This document shows, piece by piece, positions 33,503 to 41,879 of a stretch of DNA of 64,000 nt. How positions within the stretch are numbered: position 1 is the stretch's first letter; each line of letters begins with the position of its first letter. Position numbers and translations under genes: made by a program. This DNA comes from a bacterium (GTDB taxonomy: Bacteria; SZUA-182; DTGQ01). The notes below the pieces were generated by a model, which ran no database searches, was not told the origin of the DNA, and worked only from the letters and a program-made list of their open reading frames with translations. The stretch covers positions 175,654 to 239,653 of the forward strand of contig JBFLZW010000022.1 in NCBI GenBank assembly GCA_040755755.1, in the 5' to 3' direction.

Positions 33503-34000
33503 TCAGAAGCGATGCATAATCCTTTCATGCTCTCCGAGCCTGCCATCGATTGTTTCTACTTTGTCCTCAACCCTATGGATATCAGCTTTGAGCTCTTTCA
33601 TATCAGATTTAATTTCTGTTACATCAGCCTTAAGTTCCCTTACATCAGCCTTAAGTTCAATTACATCAGCCTTAAGTTCAATTACATCAGCCTTAAGTTC
33701 AATTACATCAGCCTTTAATACAGTTACATCAGCCTTAAGTTCCTTTACTTCTTTGGTGGTTTCATCTATCTTTTTATTCAGATGCTTGTTCATCTTAACC
33801 ATCATAGCCTGGGTTTCATTGATCCTTTGGTCCAATTCATCTGTCCGCCTATCGAGCTTTTCATTTACAGTGGCTACTCCCTCAGCTACTACTTGAACCT
33901 TACTAACAACATCCTCAGCTATGATGTGAAACTGATGGACAATCTCTTTTTGAAAACAAGTCAATCTTTCATCAATATAATCTCTTGTCTCTTTGTCCAT
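33503..34000 (-). CDS. Coiled-coil protein with ELKADVI heptad repeats
   Basis: The 165-aa protein is almost wholly predicted coiled coil. Residues about 85-130 repeat ELKADVI (seven residues, 21 bp) about six times. There is no catalytic motif. Relatives are usually short proteins of unknown function that vary in repeat number. It lies between the ArsA genes and the small hydrophobic-protein genes on the same strand, but a paralogous fragment at 33061 suggests it belongs to a mobile or duplicating family rather than to the ArsA unit. Confidence 0.6.
   Translation of the reverse strand: MDKETRDYIDERLTCFQKEIVHQFHIIAEDVVSKVQVVAEGVATVNEKLDRRTDELDQRINETQAMMVKMNKHLNKKIDETTKEVKELKADVTVLKADVIELKADVIELKADVIELKADVRELKADVTEIKSDMKELKADIHRVEDKVETIDGRLGEHERIMHRF
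33617..33745. repeat. 21-bp tandem repeat inside the coiled-coil gene
   Basis: About six copies of a 21-bp unit containing TTACATCAGCCTTAAGTT. Several adjacent copies are identical, so recent expansion or slippage is likely. It changes coiled-coil length in steps of one heptad. Confidence 0.8.
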
Positions 34001-34084
34001 ATCTTAATCCATGCCTCCATTACCTTCTCTTTAACCTCAAGTCACCATTTCAAATCCATCCTGACATTGTCGCAGCCTTCGGGC

Positions 34085-34396
34085 TCAGGCCATAGCGTCG
34101 GTCAGGTCTTTCTCCCGCAGCATCCGGCGCTTCCAGGTGCTGATCTGGGGTACCACATAGGGCAGGAGGCGCAGGGAATAATACGGCGGCAGAATGGGCA
34201 CACCCAGGAGGTCACCCATAGTGATCAGGATGAAAAGGTGCTCCATGCTGGCCCGCGTCTTCATGGCCTGGCGGGTCATGTCGTGGGCAGCCATGCCGTA
34301 AACCAGCTCTTTGGCCCGGCTTAAGGATTTGCGGAAGAAACCTGCTTTCTTTGGCGATTCTGAGTTTGGCGTTTTTGATTTTGGTGCTTCTGACAT
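34085..34396 (-). CDS. Small hydrophobic protein A, paralogue pair next to the ArsA ATPases
   Basis: The 103-aa protein (GAGGAG 10 nt before ATG 34396) has a basic N-terminus, then a hydrophobic core HLFILITMGDLLGVPILPPYYSLRLLPY (split here as HLFILITMGDLLG and VPILPPYYSLRLLPY), then a basic helix WKRRMLREKDL. The same plan occurs in protein B at 34732. The hydrophobic segment near the C-terminal half recalls a tail-anchored or hairpin client of Get3-type ATPases. No database family is recognised. Confidence 0.65.
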   Translation of the reverse strand: MSEAPKSKTPNSESPKKAGFFRKSLSRAKELVYGMAAHDMTRQAMKTRASMEHLFILITMGDLLGVPILPPYYSLRLLPYVVPQISTWKRRMLREKDLTDAMA

Positions 34397-34731
34397 AGCG
34401 ATTGACTCCTCTCATTCAGCAGATGTTTTCCAACTCGTATGAGAGCTCCAACTTGTATGGGAGCATCCCCTGCCTGCCTTGGGGTGGGAGCTTCCCTTAC
34501 ACTCCTCCCCCTTGAGGGGGGAGGCCGGGTGGGGGTGATGGCTGGTATTCACCCTCCTCATCAAGAAACAGGGAGCCCCTCTGGCAGGGGAAATGGAGAA
34601 CATCTACTTGCTCAGAGTTAAAGTTGCCTATTTTGAATGTTGACTCCTGGATTTTGATCTAATGCTTTTTAAGACGGGATCTAAATGCTTATCAAATAGT
34701 GTGTTGTCTTATCAATATGAGCGATCTTGAT
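34397..34731. other. Intergenic gap with GC hairpin
   Basis: It contains CCTCCCCCTTGAGGGGGGAGG-like inverted sequence near 34504-34524 and imperfect CAACTYGTATG repeats at 34430 and 34449. No gene is supported. Confidence 0.4.
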
Positions 34732-35031
34732 TTATCCGATACTCTCTCCTTCCCCCAGGATATCGACAATGTCCCGCTCGCGCAGCATCCCGGCCCGCCA
34801 GCGGTTGATCGAAGGCAGAATGTAGGGGATGATGCGCAGAGAGTAGTAAGGCGGCAGAATGGGCAGGCCAAGAAGATCGCCCACCAGCATGAGCATGAAT
34901 ATCCGCTCCACATAGGCCCGCTCATGCTTCAGGCTCACGACAAAGCCGTAGGCAGTCATCCCGTACCAGACATCGCCCAGCACCCTGGCCCACCGGCGCA
35001 GGGTGGCCACGATTTTCTTTATCGTCGGCAC
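34732..35031 (-). CDS. Small hydrophobic protein B, paralogue of protein A
   Basis: GTG 35031 has AAGGGG 8 nt upstream and gives 99 aa, close to its paralogue; the longer frame to 35088 is less likely. The shared core is IFMLMLVGDLLGLPILPPYY, then SLRIIPYILP, ending RAGMLRERDIVDIL. The conserved motif GDLLG[LV]PILPPYYSLR[LI][LI]PY is the most constrained part of the pair. Context and inferred role as for protein A: two small membrane proteins for two ATPases. Confidence 0.65.
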   Translation of the reverse strand: MPTIKKIVATLRRWARVLGDVWYGMTAYGFVVSLKHERAYVERIFMLMLVGDLLGLPILPPYYSLRIIPYILPSINRWRAGMLRERDIVDILGEGESIG

Positions 35032-35387
35032 GCTTTTTCCCCTTATCCATGAGGCTGCTGAAGAATTTGGTGAGACAAAAACCCCCACCCCTCTCCGTCA
35101 GCGACCATCGAATACATCTGTTTGCCTTATAAGTGGCGGAACTTACTGTATAGGGTACCTGCAGTGCAGGGTAGATGTTTTGGAACGCAGCGGTAAAACG
35201 CCGACTTCCTCAACCGGGTAACACCCATTCTTCAGAATCAGATTTTCAGGAAATTATACACCACGCTCTGAGAATGAGCAAGGCAGGAACAATCCCTGGC
35301 TGATTTTCAAACCTTGGCAGATATGCAGACCTCTCAGGATTGTTGGGATTGGGGCTTTCAGGAGGACCAGCCTTTACAGGTTAACAC
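35032..35387. other. Intergenic gap, no gene supported
   Basis: GC-mixed sequence left of the second MITE. A partial palindrome GGTACCTGCAGTGCAGGGTA lies near 35154. The expected continuation of the broken nucleotidyltransferase is not found here. Confidence 0.4.
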
Positions 35388-35532
35388 GAATGGCACTTAC
35401 AGAACGAATCATACGGCTAATCCGATCTCATCTCCCTCTTGGGGGCAATGATGCTCTTACACCCTGAAAGATAACGCTCCTGCCTTCTGCCGCGGTGGAT
35501 GAGTTCCAACTAGGCTTCTGTAAGTGCCATTC
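35388..35532. mobile_element. 145-bp MITE related to the element at 10322
   Basis: The ends are GAATGGCACTTACAGAA (35388-35404) and its exact complement (35516-35532); the outer 13 bp are identical to the first MITE. No target duplication is visible, so one flank was probably lost by deletion. It sits directly after the DSDYD codons of a nucleotidyltransferase frame. Confidence 0.75.
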
Positions 35533-35669
35533 ATCATAGTCGGAATCCTGAGCCTCATCTTCCCGGGCTCTTGATCCAAATAAGATAGTCAGTTTAAGGT
35601 GGTCACAGAGCCGTTCTCGAATCTGATGCAAAAAAAATCTAACACTTTGTCTTCTTTGATATGTTTCAT
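35533..35669 (-). pseudogene. MNT-type nucleotidyltransferase, broken by a MITE and a frameshift
   Basis: ATG 35669 reads KHIKEDKVLDFF, then a run of eight T shifts the frame. The next frame reads IRERLCDHLKLTILFGSRAREDEAQDSDYD, given here as LTILFGSRARE and AQDSDYD, the G-S-x(n)-D-x-D catalytic signature of minimal nucleotidyltransferases (MntA/AbiEii-like antitoxins). The frame is cut at the MITE end. One T added to the run would restore the frame up to the insertion. No HEPN partner is seen. Confidence 0.72.
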
Positions 35670-35759
35670 TATCTATTCCTGTTTTCCACCTCTGAGGCTA
35701 ATGGCATTGCCCCTCAAGGTGAGAAATGGTAATGCTCGCCCCTAAGTCTCCCCGCAGCC

Positions 35760-37547
35760 TTACGCCGCCACCGGCCCCACCGCCGGGGCCTTGGCCCTGG
35801 CCTTGAGCCGCAGGTATGCCTTCCAGCCTTCCCATGCCAGGAAGAGGGCTGCGCCTACCAGGAAGAAGGCCAGCACCACCAGGATCAGTGCGCCGGTAAT
35901 GGCCAGTCCGCTGTAGTCGGGTTTGCCCCAGTTGGGGGCCACGACGGTGATGTACAGGTTCCAGGCGGTAATCAGGTTGGCGACAACGGTGGTTACATAC
36001 ATGAAGAACATGGGCAGGGCTACCCAGAGGGCTTTTTTCCCCTCCGAAACCAGCCAGAGGGTTATCAGCATGAGGGCCAGTGAGGCCATGAGCTGATTGG
36101 CTCCGCCAAAGAGCTGAAACAGGTAGGTGAAGGTGCCGGAGAGCACCACGAAGAACACCAGGGCTGAGGAGATGATCGTGCCCAGGTGGATATTGTGGAT
36201 GAAGGGAAGGCTCTGGCCCAGCCACTCGGCCAGGGAGACGCGCATGAAGCGGATGGCAAGCTGCAGCATGGTAATGATGATGATCACGAACGCGGCAAAG
36301 GCGATCGAACTGCCGTATTTGGGGTCCAGCCCGAAGATGGACAGGAAGTTGCCCACGCCCTCGGCAAAGGCTGCGGCCCCGCCGCCCTTCCCGGCAACCG
36401 AAATGGCCATCAGGGAAAGAACAGCCAGCAGCATCTCGCTGAACATGGAGCCGCTGCCGACGGGCAGGGCATCGGTTTCATTCTCCAGTTGCCGGGCCGT
36501 ACCCACGGTCGAGATCAGGCCATGCCAGCCGGACACAGCGCCGCAGGCAATGGTGATGAAGAGCATGGGCCACAGCGGCTGGAATGCGCCTTTGGTCCCC
36601 ACATCCCAGGCCTTGAAGGCGGGCATGGTGAAGGTAGCCAGCTCCGGCCTGACAAAGAAGGCCAGGGCTGCGCCCAGAAATCCGCCGATCAGGGTAATGG
36701 CCATAACCCAGAAGCCGATATAGTTGATGGGCTGAGCATAGCGCCAGATGGGCAGGGTGGCGCCAAGATAACAGAAGAGAATGGTGAACAGCAGCCAGAA
36801 AACATAGCTGGGAGTAACTTTCAGATAGCCGTTGGCCATAGGATCAAAGACCGAGTAGAGGGGCTGGCCGCCCGTCAAACCGTTCAGAGCGTTGTTCACC
36901 CCGTTCACCAGCCCGCTCACCTGCGGCGTGGGCCCAAGGATAATGGCCAGAAGGGTCAGCCCGACGATAACCGCCGTGGTCACTGCCAGGCCAATCCGCC
37001 ATCGGTAGAGCATCTGGCCGCCCAGAAGACCGGCCACGACCAGGGCAACAATGCCCATCGGCACACCCGGCGTGCTGGAAAAGACCGAAGCCATCAGATT
37101 GCCGAAGGCCCCGGCCACAACAAGAAGATAGGCAAAGATAAAAATCAGCAGGATGGAGCGGCTGGCCGGAGAGACCAGCTTGTGGGCCGTGGCGCTGAGC
37201 GAGTCACCATCGCGGCGCACCGACATCATCATGCTGCAATAGTCCTGCACCCAGCCGATGAAGCTGACGCCGACAAGCAGCCAGATGAGCGCCGGCATCC
37301 ACCCCCACAGACTGACCGCGGTAATGACCCCCACAATGGGACCGGCAGCGGCAATGGACTTGAACTGGAATCCGTACAAAACATAGCGGCTGGCCGGAGA
37401 AAAATCCACACCATCCATGTACATCCTGGCCGGTGTGATCTTCCGGGGATCAGCCTTGATAATGTTTCGGTCAATTCTCCTGGCATAGCAGTTATGGCCA
37501 AGGTAAAATGTCATCGCCCCAAGGGCCAGTGTGAACAAGGTATTCAT
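35760..37547 (-). CDS. cstA: CstA-family carbon-starvation transporter
   Basis: ATG 37547 has AGGATGGG upstream. The 595-aa protein has about 16 membrane helices with CstA marks DGVDFSPASRYVLYGFQFKSIAAAGPIVG (given as DGVDFSPASRYVLYGFQF), GWVQDYCSMMMSVRRDG, SGWHGLISTVGTARQLENE and FGGANQLMASLALM. CstA proteins import pyruvate or peptides under carbon limitation. The length is between the short (BtsT/CstA about 700) and minimal forms. It is monocistronic here. Confidence 0.9.
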   Translation of the reverse strand: MNTLFTLALGAMTFYLGHNCYARRIDRNIIKADPRKITPARMYMDGVDFSPASRYVLYGFQFKSIAAAGPIVGVITAVSLWGWMPALIWLLVGVSFIGWVQDYCSMMMSVRRDGDSLSATAHKLVSPASRSILLIFIFAYLLVVAGAFGNLMASVFSSTPGVPMGIVALVVAGLLGGQMLYRWRIGLAVTTAVIVGLTLLAIILGPTPQVSGLVNGVNNALNGLTGGQPLYSVFDPMANGYLKVTPSYVFWLLFTILFCYLGATLPIWRYAQPINYIGFWVMAITLIGGFLGAALAFFVRPELATFTMPAFKAWDVGTKGAFQPLWPMLFITIACGAVSGWHGLISTVGTARQLENETDALPVGSGSMFSEMLLAVLSLMAISVAGKGGGAAAFAEGVGNFLSIFGLDPKYGSSIAFAAFVIIIITMLQLAIRFMRVSLAEWLGQSLPFIHNIHLGTIISSALVFFVVLSGTFTYLFQLFGGANQLMASLALMLITLWLVSEGKKALWVALPMFFMYVTTVVANLITAWNLYITVVAPNWGKPDYSGLAITGALILVVLAFFLVGAALFLAWEGWKAYLRLKARAKAPAVGPVAA

Positions 37548-37735
37548 GATATTTTCCCATCCTGTGAAAGACCAAGCCAAATGGTGCCATTTTGGAAAAA
37601 TTATATTCTATGTGCGGAAAAGTTACAAGCAGATTGTAGCGTTTCAGCTATGGCTCAGGTGTCCGGGAGCCGCCCGATACTTCGTTTTCCAAAGGCTTGC
37701 TTTCCGGATACCATTTTTGTAATGTCCTTTTAAAT

Positions 37736-38167
37736 TTTATGAATGCGTCGTCAGTGCATTTATGGAAAGAAACAAGTTTAGCCAGGCGGAGAGCCAGCTC
37801 TACCGCCTCTTTGGGATCGGCTGGTTTGAGAGCATTTTCCTGCCAGAGCCCCTGGTTGCAGAGCCAGGTCCGAAGGTTTGGATTTTTCCCCTCCCATTAT
37901 CCCTTCCAATGATTCTCTTGATTTATCTTCATGCCCGCAACCATGCCGATCAAACAGGACCAGAGCATGAGCATAAAGTTTTGTAAAAGTGCGAAGAAAA
38001 ATGTGGCTCTCTCGAAAGCATCCGGAATCACGTCCAGGATGGACATAGGGTATAAATTTCAGTTGTCGTATGCTCAGAGATCGGCGCCGGGATAGCAGTC
38101 CTTTCACGGTCGCTTCCAGATTTTTATCTGGAACCAGAATAACCAGATCTGATTCCCCCCTTCTCAT
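37736..38167 (-). pseudogene. Decayed partner of the OLD-like ATPase
   Basis: It starts with ATGA overlap at the ATPase stop and reads SDLVILVPDKNLEATVKGLL and ALVLFDRHGCGHEDKSRESLE, as in the small proteins that follow AAA_21-type ATPases. After that the frame is lost. A second frame then resumes the family C-terminus (LRTWLCNQGLWQENALKP, DPKEAVELAL, VSFHKCTDDAFIKF). The middle (the usual IDPELE-x-WVW region) and the RKPRSS-like part are missing. It has multiple deletions and is not functional. Confidence 0.6.
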
Positions 38168-39428
38168 CCGGGGACTCCTGCGGCGAAAATTATTCCCAGA
38201 TTGGTTTCCCCCTTCCAGTCACGGAGATTCGGATGTTCTTTTCCCCGTACAATATCTACAGCCCCGCTTTCTGTTTTTGAGAAACATAAGATCTGATCAG
38301 GTTCGGCCATGCTGAGAATCACTGGAGAATGCGTGGCCAAAAGAATCTGTGCCTCATAGACCGAGGATAAGGATTGGAACATAGTTTCTATTGCACGTGG
38401 ATGGATGCCGTTCTCCGGTTCTTCAATGAGATATATACCGGAGAAATCAGGAAGATATGCTGGAAGGGTGAGGGCCAGGAGCCGCAGGGTTCCATCCGAA
38501 ACCATCCACGACGGTACTTCCAGGTTGCCCGAATAGCAAATTTTCAAATACCGGTGTTTATCGTCCGGCCGTTCGACCGTGCGTATATCTTCAAGGTCAG
38601 GAAGTGCGGTCCGCACATGACCAATCCATTCTTTGAACCGTTCGGGAGATGTTTTTTTAAGGTTTTCAATCACCCAGGGGAGGTTAGAACCATCCGGCTT
38701 GAATCCCCTCGGTTGTCCGGGAGGGCTTGCTTTGCGTATCAGGAGACTGTTCAGCATCAATTGCTGAACCCCATCGGTCAGAAGATCCTTTAACCATGTG
38801 GTTACCGGAAACTTCGATTCATCCGCGGGCAGGTTTCCGAGGGCCGATTTCCGGGGACCAAGCCGAAAGGCAGGTGCCCACCCCCTGCCCCCCTTCTTAT
38901 AAACTTCTGAGTAGAAATTATCATTTCCCCCCTGACCTTGTTGACCACTGTCCTGATGTTCTTCTTCGCCCTCGTTGTGATTAACGTGTCCAGAGGGGTG
39001 GGCTCTACAGGAAAGAAAAGCCTCATCTGCATACCCTGGCGGTTTTCGTCCTCTTCTTCCTTGAGAAGGACTTTTTCAGCTAGAATTGACGGTTCCTTAT
39101 CCATGCTGTCGAAGCCAACGGAAACCTCATATCGTATGATTGAAAACGACCTGGCAATCTGTTTTTGCAGTTCATCAGGGATTTTCAGCTCTATGGCCAA
39201 CTCGAACTTATCACCGGAATGGTTCCATATCAGGTCCTCGAAATTTTCCGTTCGATTCCGGATGGCAACATCCAGGCCACTGGTGACAAGATCCTTCAAA
39301 AAGGCCACTCCATCAAGGAATGTCGTTTTCCCGCTGGCATTCGGACCCACCAGTACCTCGAAATTTGCTAATCGCTGATCAATATATCGTAAACATCGAT
39401 AATTCAATGTCTCTATCCGGCAAATCAT
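38164..39428 (-). pseudogene. AAA_21/OLD-like ATPase with a frameshift
   Basis: The N-terminal part has Walker A GPNASGKTTFLDG (residues 28-40) and the C-terminal part has Walker B IYLIEEPENGIHPRA and the H-loop LLATHSPVIL. The two halves are in different frames. Adding one G to the run of six G at about 38927-38932 joins them through DNFYSEVYKKGGRGW and LTDGVQQLMLNS. Such ATPases occur in anti-phage and DNA-repair modules. The break could be a real mutation or an assembly error, but the partner gene is also decayed. Confidence 0.75.
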
Positions 39429-39690
39429 TGAATTTCTCCCTCAACAGCCTGCAATATTTTTATTATACCATTTTTCTCTTAATTGAGATAATGCGGTTAA
39501 GCAGACCTTATCAAGAAATATTGTCCGAGTTTATATCACGAATGCATAATTGCAGGCAAGTACTCCTATGTCCGGCACGGGTTCCCAATATTAGTTAAAA
39601 ACAGGAATATTAATAAAGGTAATAATTTGCTATAATAATTATGACAAGGAGATTGCGTGTCATTGTTTTCATCTGCACAGGAGGGAAAAA
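39429..39690. other. Divergent intergenic region with promoter-like TATAAT
   Basis: TATAAT at 39631-39636 with a weak -35 and GGAGGG before ATG 39691 would serve the dockerin gene. AT-rich, nothing else seen. Confidence 0.4.
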
Positions 39691-40632
39691 ATGAAAAAGC
39701 TTTCGGCTTTACCCATGCGCCTCATGCGCATGGCTTCCATCATAGCCATACTCTTACATGTTCCATGTGCCTGGTCACTATCGCTCGCCCTTCCATCTGA
39801 TATCACGGTTTCTACAACCGGCATTTTAACGCCGGTAACGTATCCCCTGCCAGCGGATTCCAATGATGTCAGGTTTATCTATGATCCGCCTTCCGGATCC
39901 GAATTTCCGGTCGGGGAGTCAATAGTCAGAGTCACAGGCATTGATAGCTTTGGCCGCTCCAGCGAATACCATTTCACGGTAACTGTCTGCAACGGTGATC
40001 TCAACGGGGATGAAGTCATCAGCCCGGCGGATGCTCTCATCGCTTTCAAGTGTTACCTTGTGTCCGGCCCCTGTCCGAAATGTGCTGATGTAAACCAGGA
40101 TGGCCATATTACCCCGGCGGATGCCCTGTGTTTATTTCAAAGCTACGTGGGTCAGGCATCCTGTCTGGAAATTGAGGAAGAGCAGTTATCCGTGACCTAC
40201 GGCTTTACAGCCGAGGCAACATATGTAAACATCAGGATAGACCAGGCAAAACTGGTTTACACCTATTTTGAAGACACCGATCAGAAGTGCAGGTATTGGG
40301 TTGCTCAATCTCCCTGCTGGACACAACAGGACCTTACGACCATGGAGACACCTTTATCAAAGGATGAAGTCAACGGGTTAATCGGCCTGATATATCAGAC
40401 ACGTTTTGTGGATCTTGAAGATACTTACGGGGGAGCGGCCCCTGGGCAGAGATATTACCCCTATACGCTATCTGTCAGGATCACGCAGGGCGAGCAGCCT
40501 GTGCAAAGAGAGAAGACAGTGGTTTACCAAAGCTTCCCAACGTCCTCTCCGAGGCCGGAGGCATTTCAGGTCATCGAATCCCGGCTGTTAGAATTAGTAA
40601 GACAGAAGTTTCCCATGCCGGGAAAGTTGTAA
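39691..40632 (+). CDS. Secreted protein with HYR-like and dockerin type I domains
   Basis: A signal peptide (residues 1-31) is followed by a beta-domain with SGSEFPVGESIVRVTGIDSFG, typical of the HYR/Ig-like fold. Next comes a dockerin I pair: DLNGDEVISPADALIAF and DVNQDGHITPADALCLF (about 106-150), each a calcium-binding D-x-[ND]-x-D loop. The C-terminal 150 residues are unrecognised. Dockerins attach proteins to cohesins; no cohesin gene is in the window. GGAGGG sits 6 nt before the ATG. Confidence 0.78.
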   Translation: MKKLSALPMRLMRMASIIAILLHVPCAWSLSLALPSDITVSTTGILTPVTYPLPADSNDVRFIYDPPSGSEFPVGESIVRVTGIDSFGRSSEYHFTVTVCNGDLNGDEVISPADALIAFKCYLVSGPCPKCADVNQDGHITPADALCLFQSYVGQASCLEIEEEQLSVTYGFTAEATYVNIRIDQAKLVYTYFEDTDQKCRYWVAQSPCWTQQDLTTMETPLSKDEVNGLIGLIYQTRFVDLEDTYGGAAPGQRYYPYTLSVRITQGEQPVQREKTVVYQSFPTSSPRPEAFQVIESRLLELVRQKFPMPGKL

Positions 40633-40687
40633 GGGGCTTTTGGTGGAGGTACTTTCCAGGTGGGGAGTGAGAGAAAGAGGCTGCCCG

Positions 40688-41860
40688 TTACCAGGGATAC
40701 TGGAGCGAGAGCATGAGGCCGAGGAATTGGGTGGTGTTGATATCGGTATCGCTTCCCGATATGGTCAGTGAGACCTTGCCGTAGGCTACTCCCAGGGAGT
40801 AAGCCCGATAGTCGGGGTTGTATCCTGTATGAAGGGAGAAATTTTTTCCTCTCCGGTGGCTCACTCTCCGGTAGCTCAGGTCGATCCAGGGGAATGGCCT
40901 GCTGTCGATGAAACTGACCGAAGGGGTCAGGGCAAAAGGTCCGGCCTGGCAGGAGATGAGTATATCGGTTTTCAGCGGGATCTTCTGGACATAGTCCTTG
41001 TAGCTCTCATAGCCGCGAATGGTCGGGCGGTAGATCTGGTAGCCCTGGCTGTCGTATTCTCTGTTCTTCGAGCTGGCATTGGCGTCGGTGTAGGGTACAT
41101 CTTTCCAGAACATCCTGCCTCCGATATCCCTGCACAGGATCTCTCCCCGGAACCATGTGTTCATGACATATTGCAGGCCAAAGTCGAAGCTGTACCCGGT
41201 ACCCGTTCCGGGGATCGTTTCCAGGCGGTCATAGACAAGGTTATCGTCATAAACATAGTCAATGGACAGGTCGAAATTATAGCTTTTTTTGCTTACGGGT
41301 ATTATCCTGCCTTCGATCTTCCCCTCCTGAATCATCTCGCCCTGCAGGTAACGGGCCGTGAATCCTGCGGTTAATCCGGGGACCAGGATGTTGAATTTCA
41401 TCCCTTTCGACACTTCGACACCGAAAGCGGAAAATCCTCTGGCCTGAATGTCTATCTTGTATTCTCTTCCAACGGGCAGGTTCTTCTTCTGGTCTATCAG
41501 CCGCAGGATCTCCAGAGTGTCACGGTTGGCTTTCAGGTATATCTCGCCGCGGTAGAGGGCTGCAAACTTCCAGCCGTGCCAGATAAGGCCGGATGCGGTT
41601 TTCCATGCTCCATCGGCTGTATTGCTGCTGCCGGGCCTGAATGGTCTTTTTTTCTGATCCCCGATGAGCAGCGGCTGGAGGGTGAGGGTATTCTCTGCGC
41701 AGAAAGCCCTGGCCTCCAGGAAGACACCCCTGGTCTCACCTGCCAGGGTGGCGGGGTTGAAACCTGAGAGGGGATTTTGGGCACGGGCGGAGGATGGCAG
41801 GAGGAGACAGAAGGAGAGAGAGACCCAGGAAATAAGGGCGGCCCATGGGGCCGCCCTCAT
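40688..41860 (-). CDS. Outer-membrane beta-barrel protein
   Basis: ATG 41860 starts a clean signal peptide (WAALISWVSLSFCLLL, then SARAQ). An in-frame TTG at 41896 overlaps the previous gene's end. The body alternates aromatic and polar residues in strands (FDFGLQYVMNTWFRGEI, YSLGVAYGKVSLTISG) and ends LSLQYPW, a C-terminal aromatic typical of barrels inserted by BamA. No plug or porin family is recognised. It follows the lipoprotein gene closely and may form a surface complex with it. Confidence 0.68.
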   Translation of the reverse strand: MRAAPWAALISWVSLSFCLLLPSSARAQNPLSGFNPATLAGETRGVFLEARAFCAENTLTLQPLLIGDQKKRPFRPGSSNTADGAWKTASGLIWHGWKFAALYRGEIYLKANRDTLEILRLIDQKKNLPVGREYKIDIQARGFSAFGVEVSKGMKFNILVPGLTAGFTARYLQGEMIQEGKIEGRIIPVSKKSYNFDLSIDYVYDDNLVYDRLETIPGTGTGYSFDFGLQYVMNTWFRGEILCRDIGGRMFWKDVPYTDANASSKNREYDSQGYQIYRPTIRGYESYKDYVQKIPLKTDILISCQAGPFALTPSVSFIDSRPFPWIDLSYRRVSHRRGKNFSLHTGYNPDYRAYSLGVAYGKVSLTISGSDTDINTTQFLGLMLSLQYPW

Positions 41861-41879
41861 GTGGCTGGCAACCGGTTTG

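Noticed and set aside
33617-33745. Regular 21-bp repeats considered as a CRISPR array
   Set aside because: Units are directly adjacent with no spacers and translate as coiled-coil heptads.
36186-37733. 515-codon plus-strand frame opposite cstA
   Set aside because: Rich in His/Gln/Gly from reverse reading of membrane-protein codons; no ribosome site or family.
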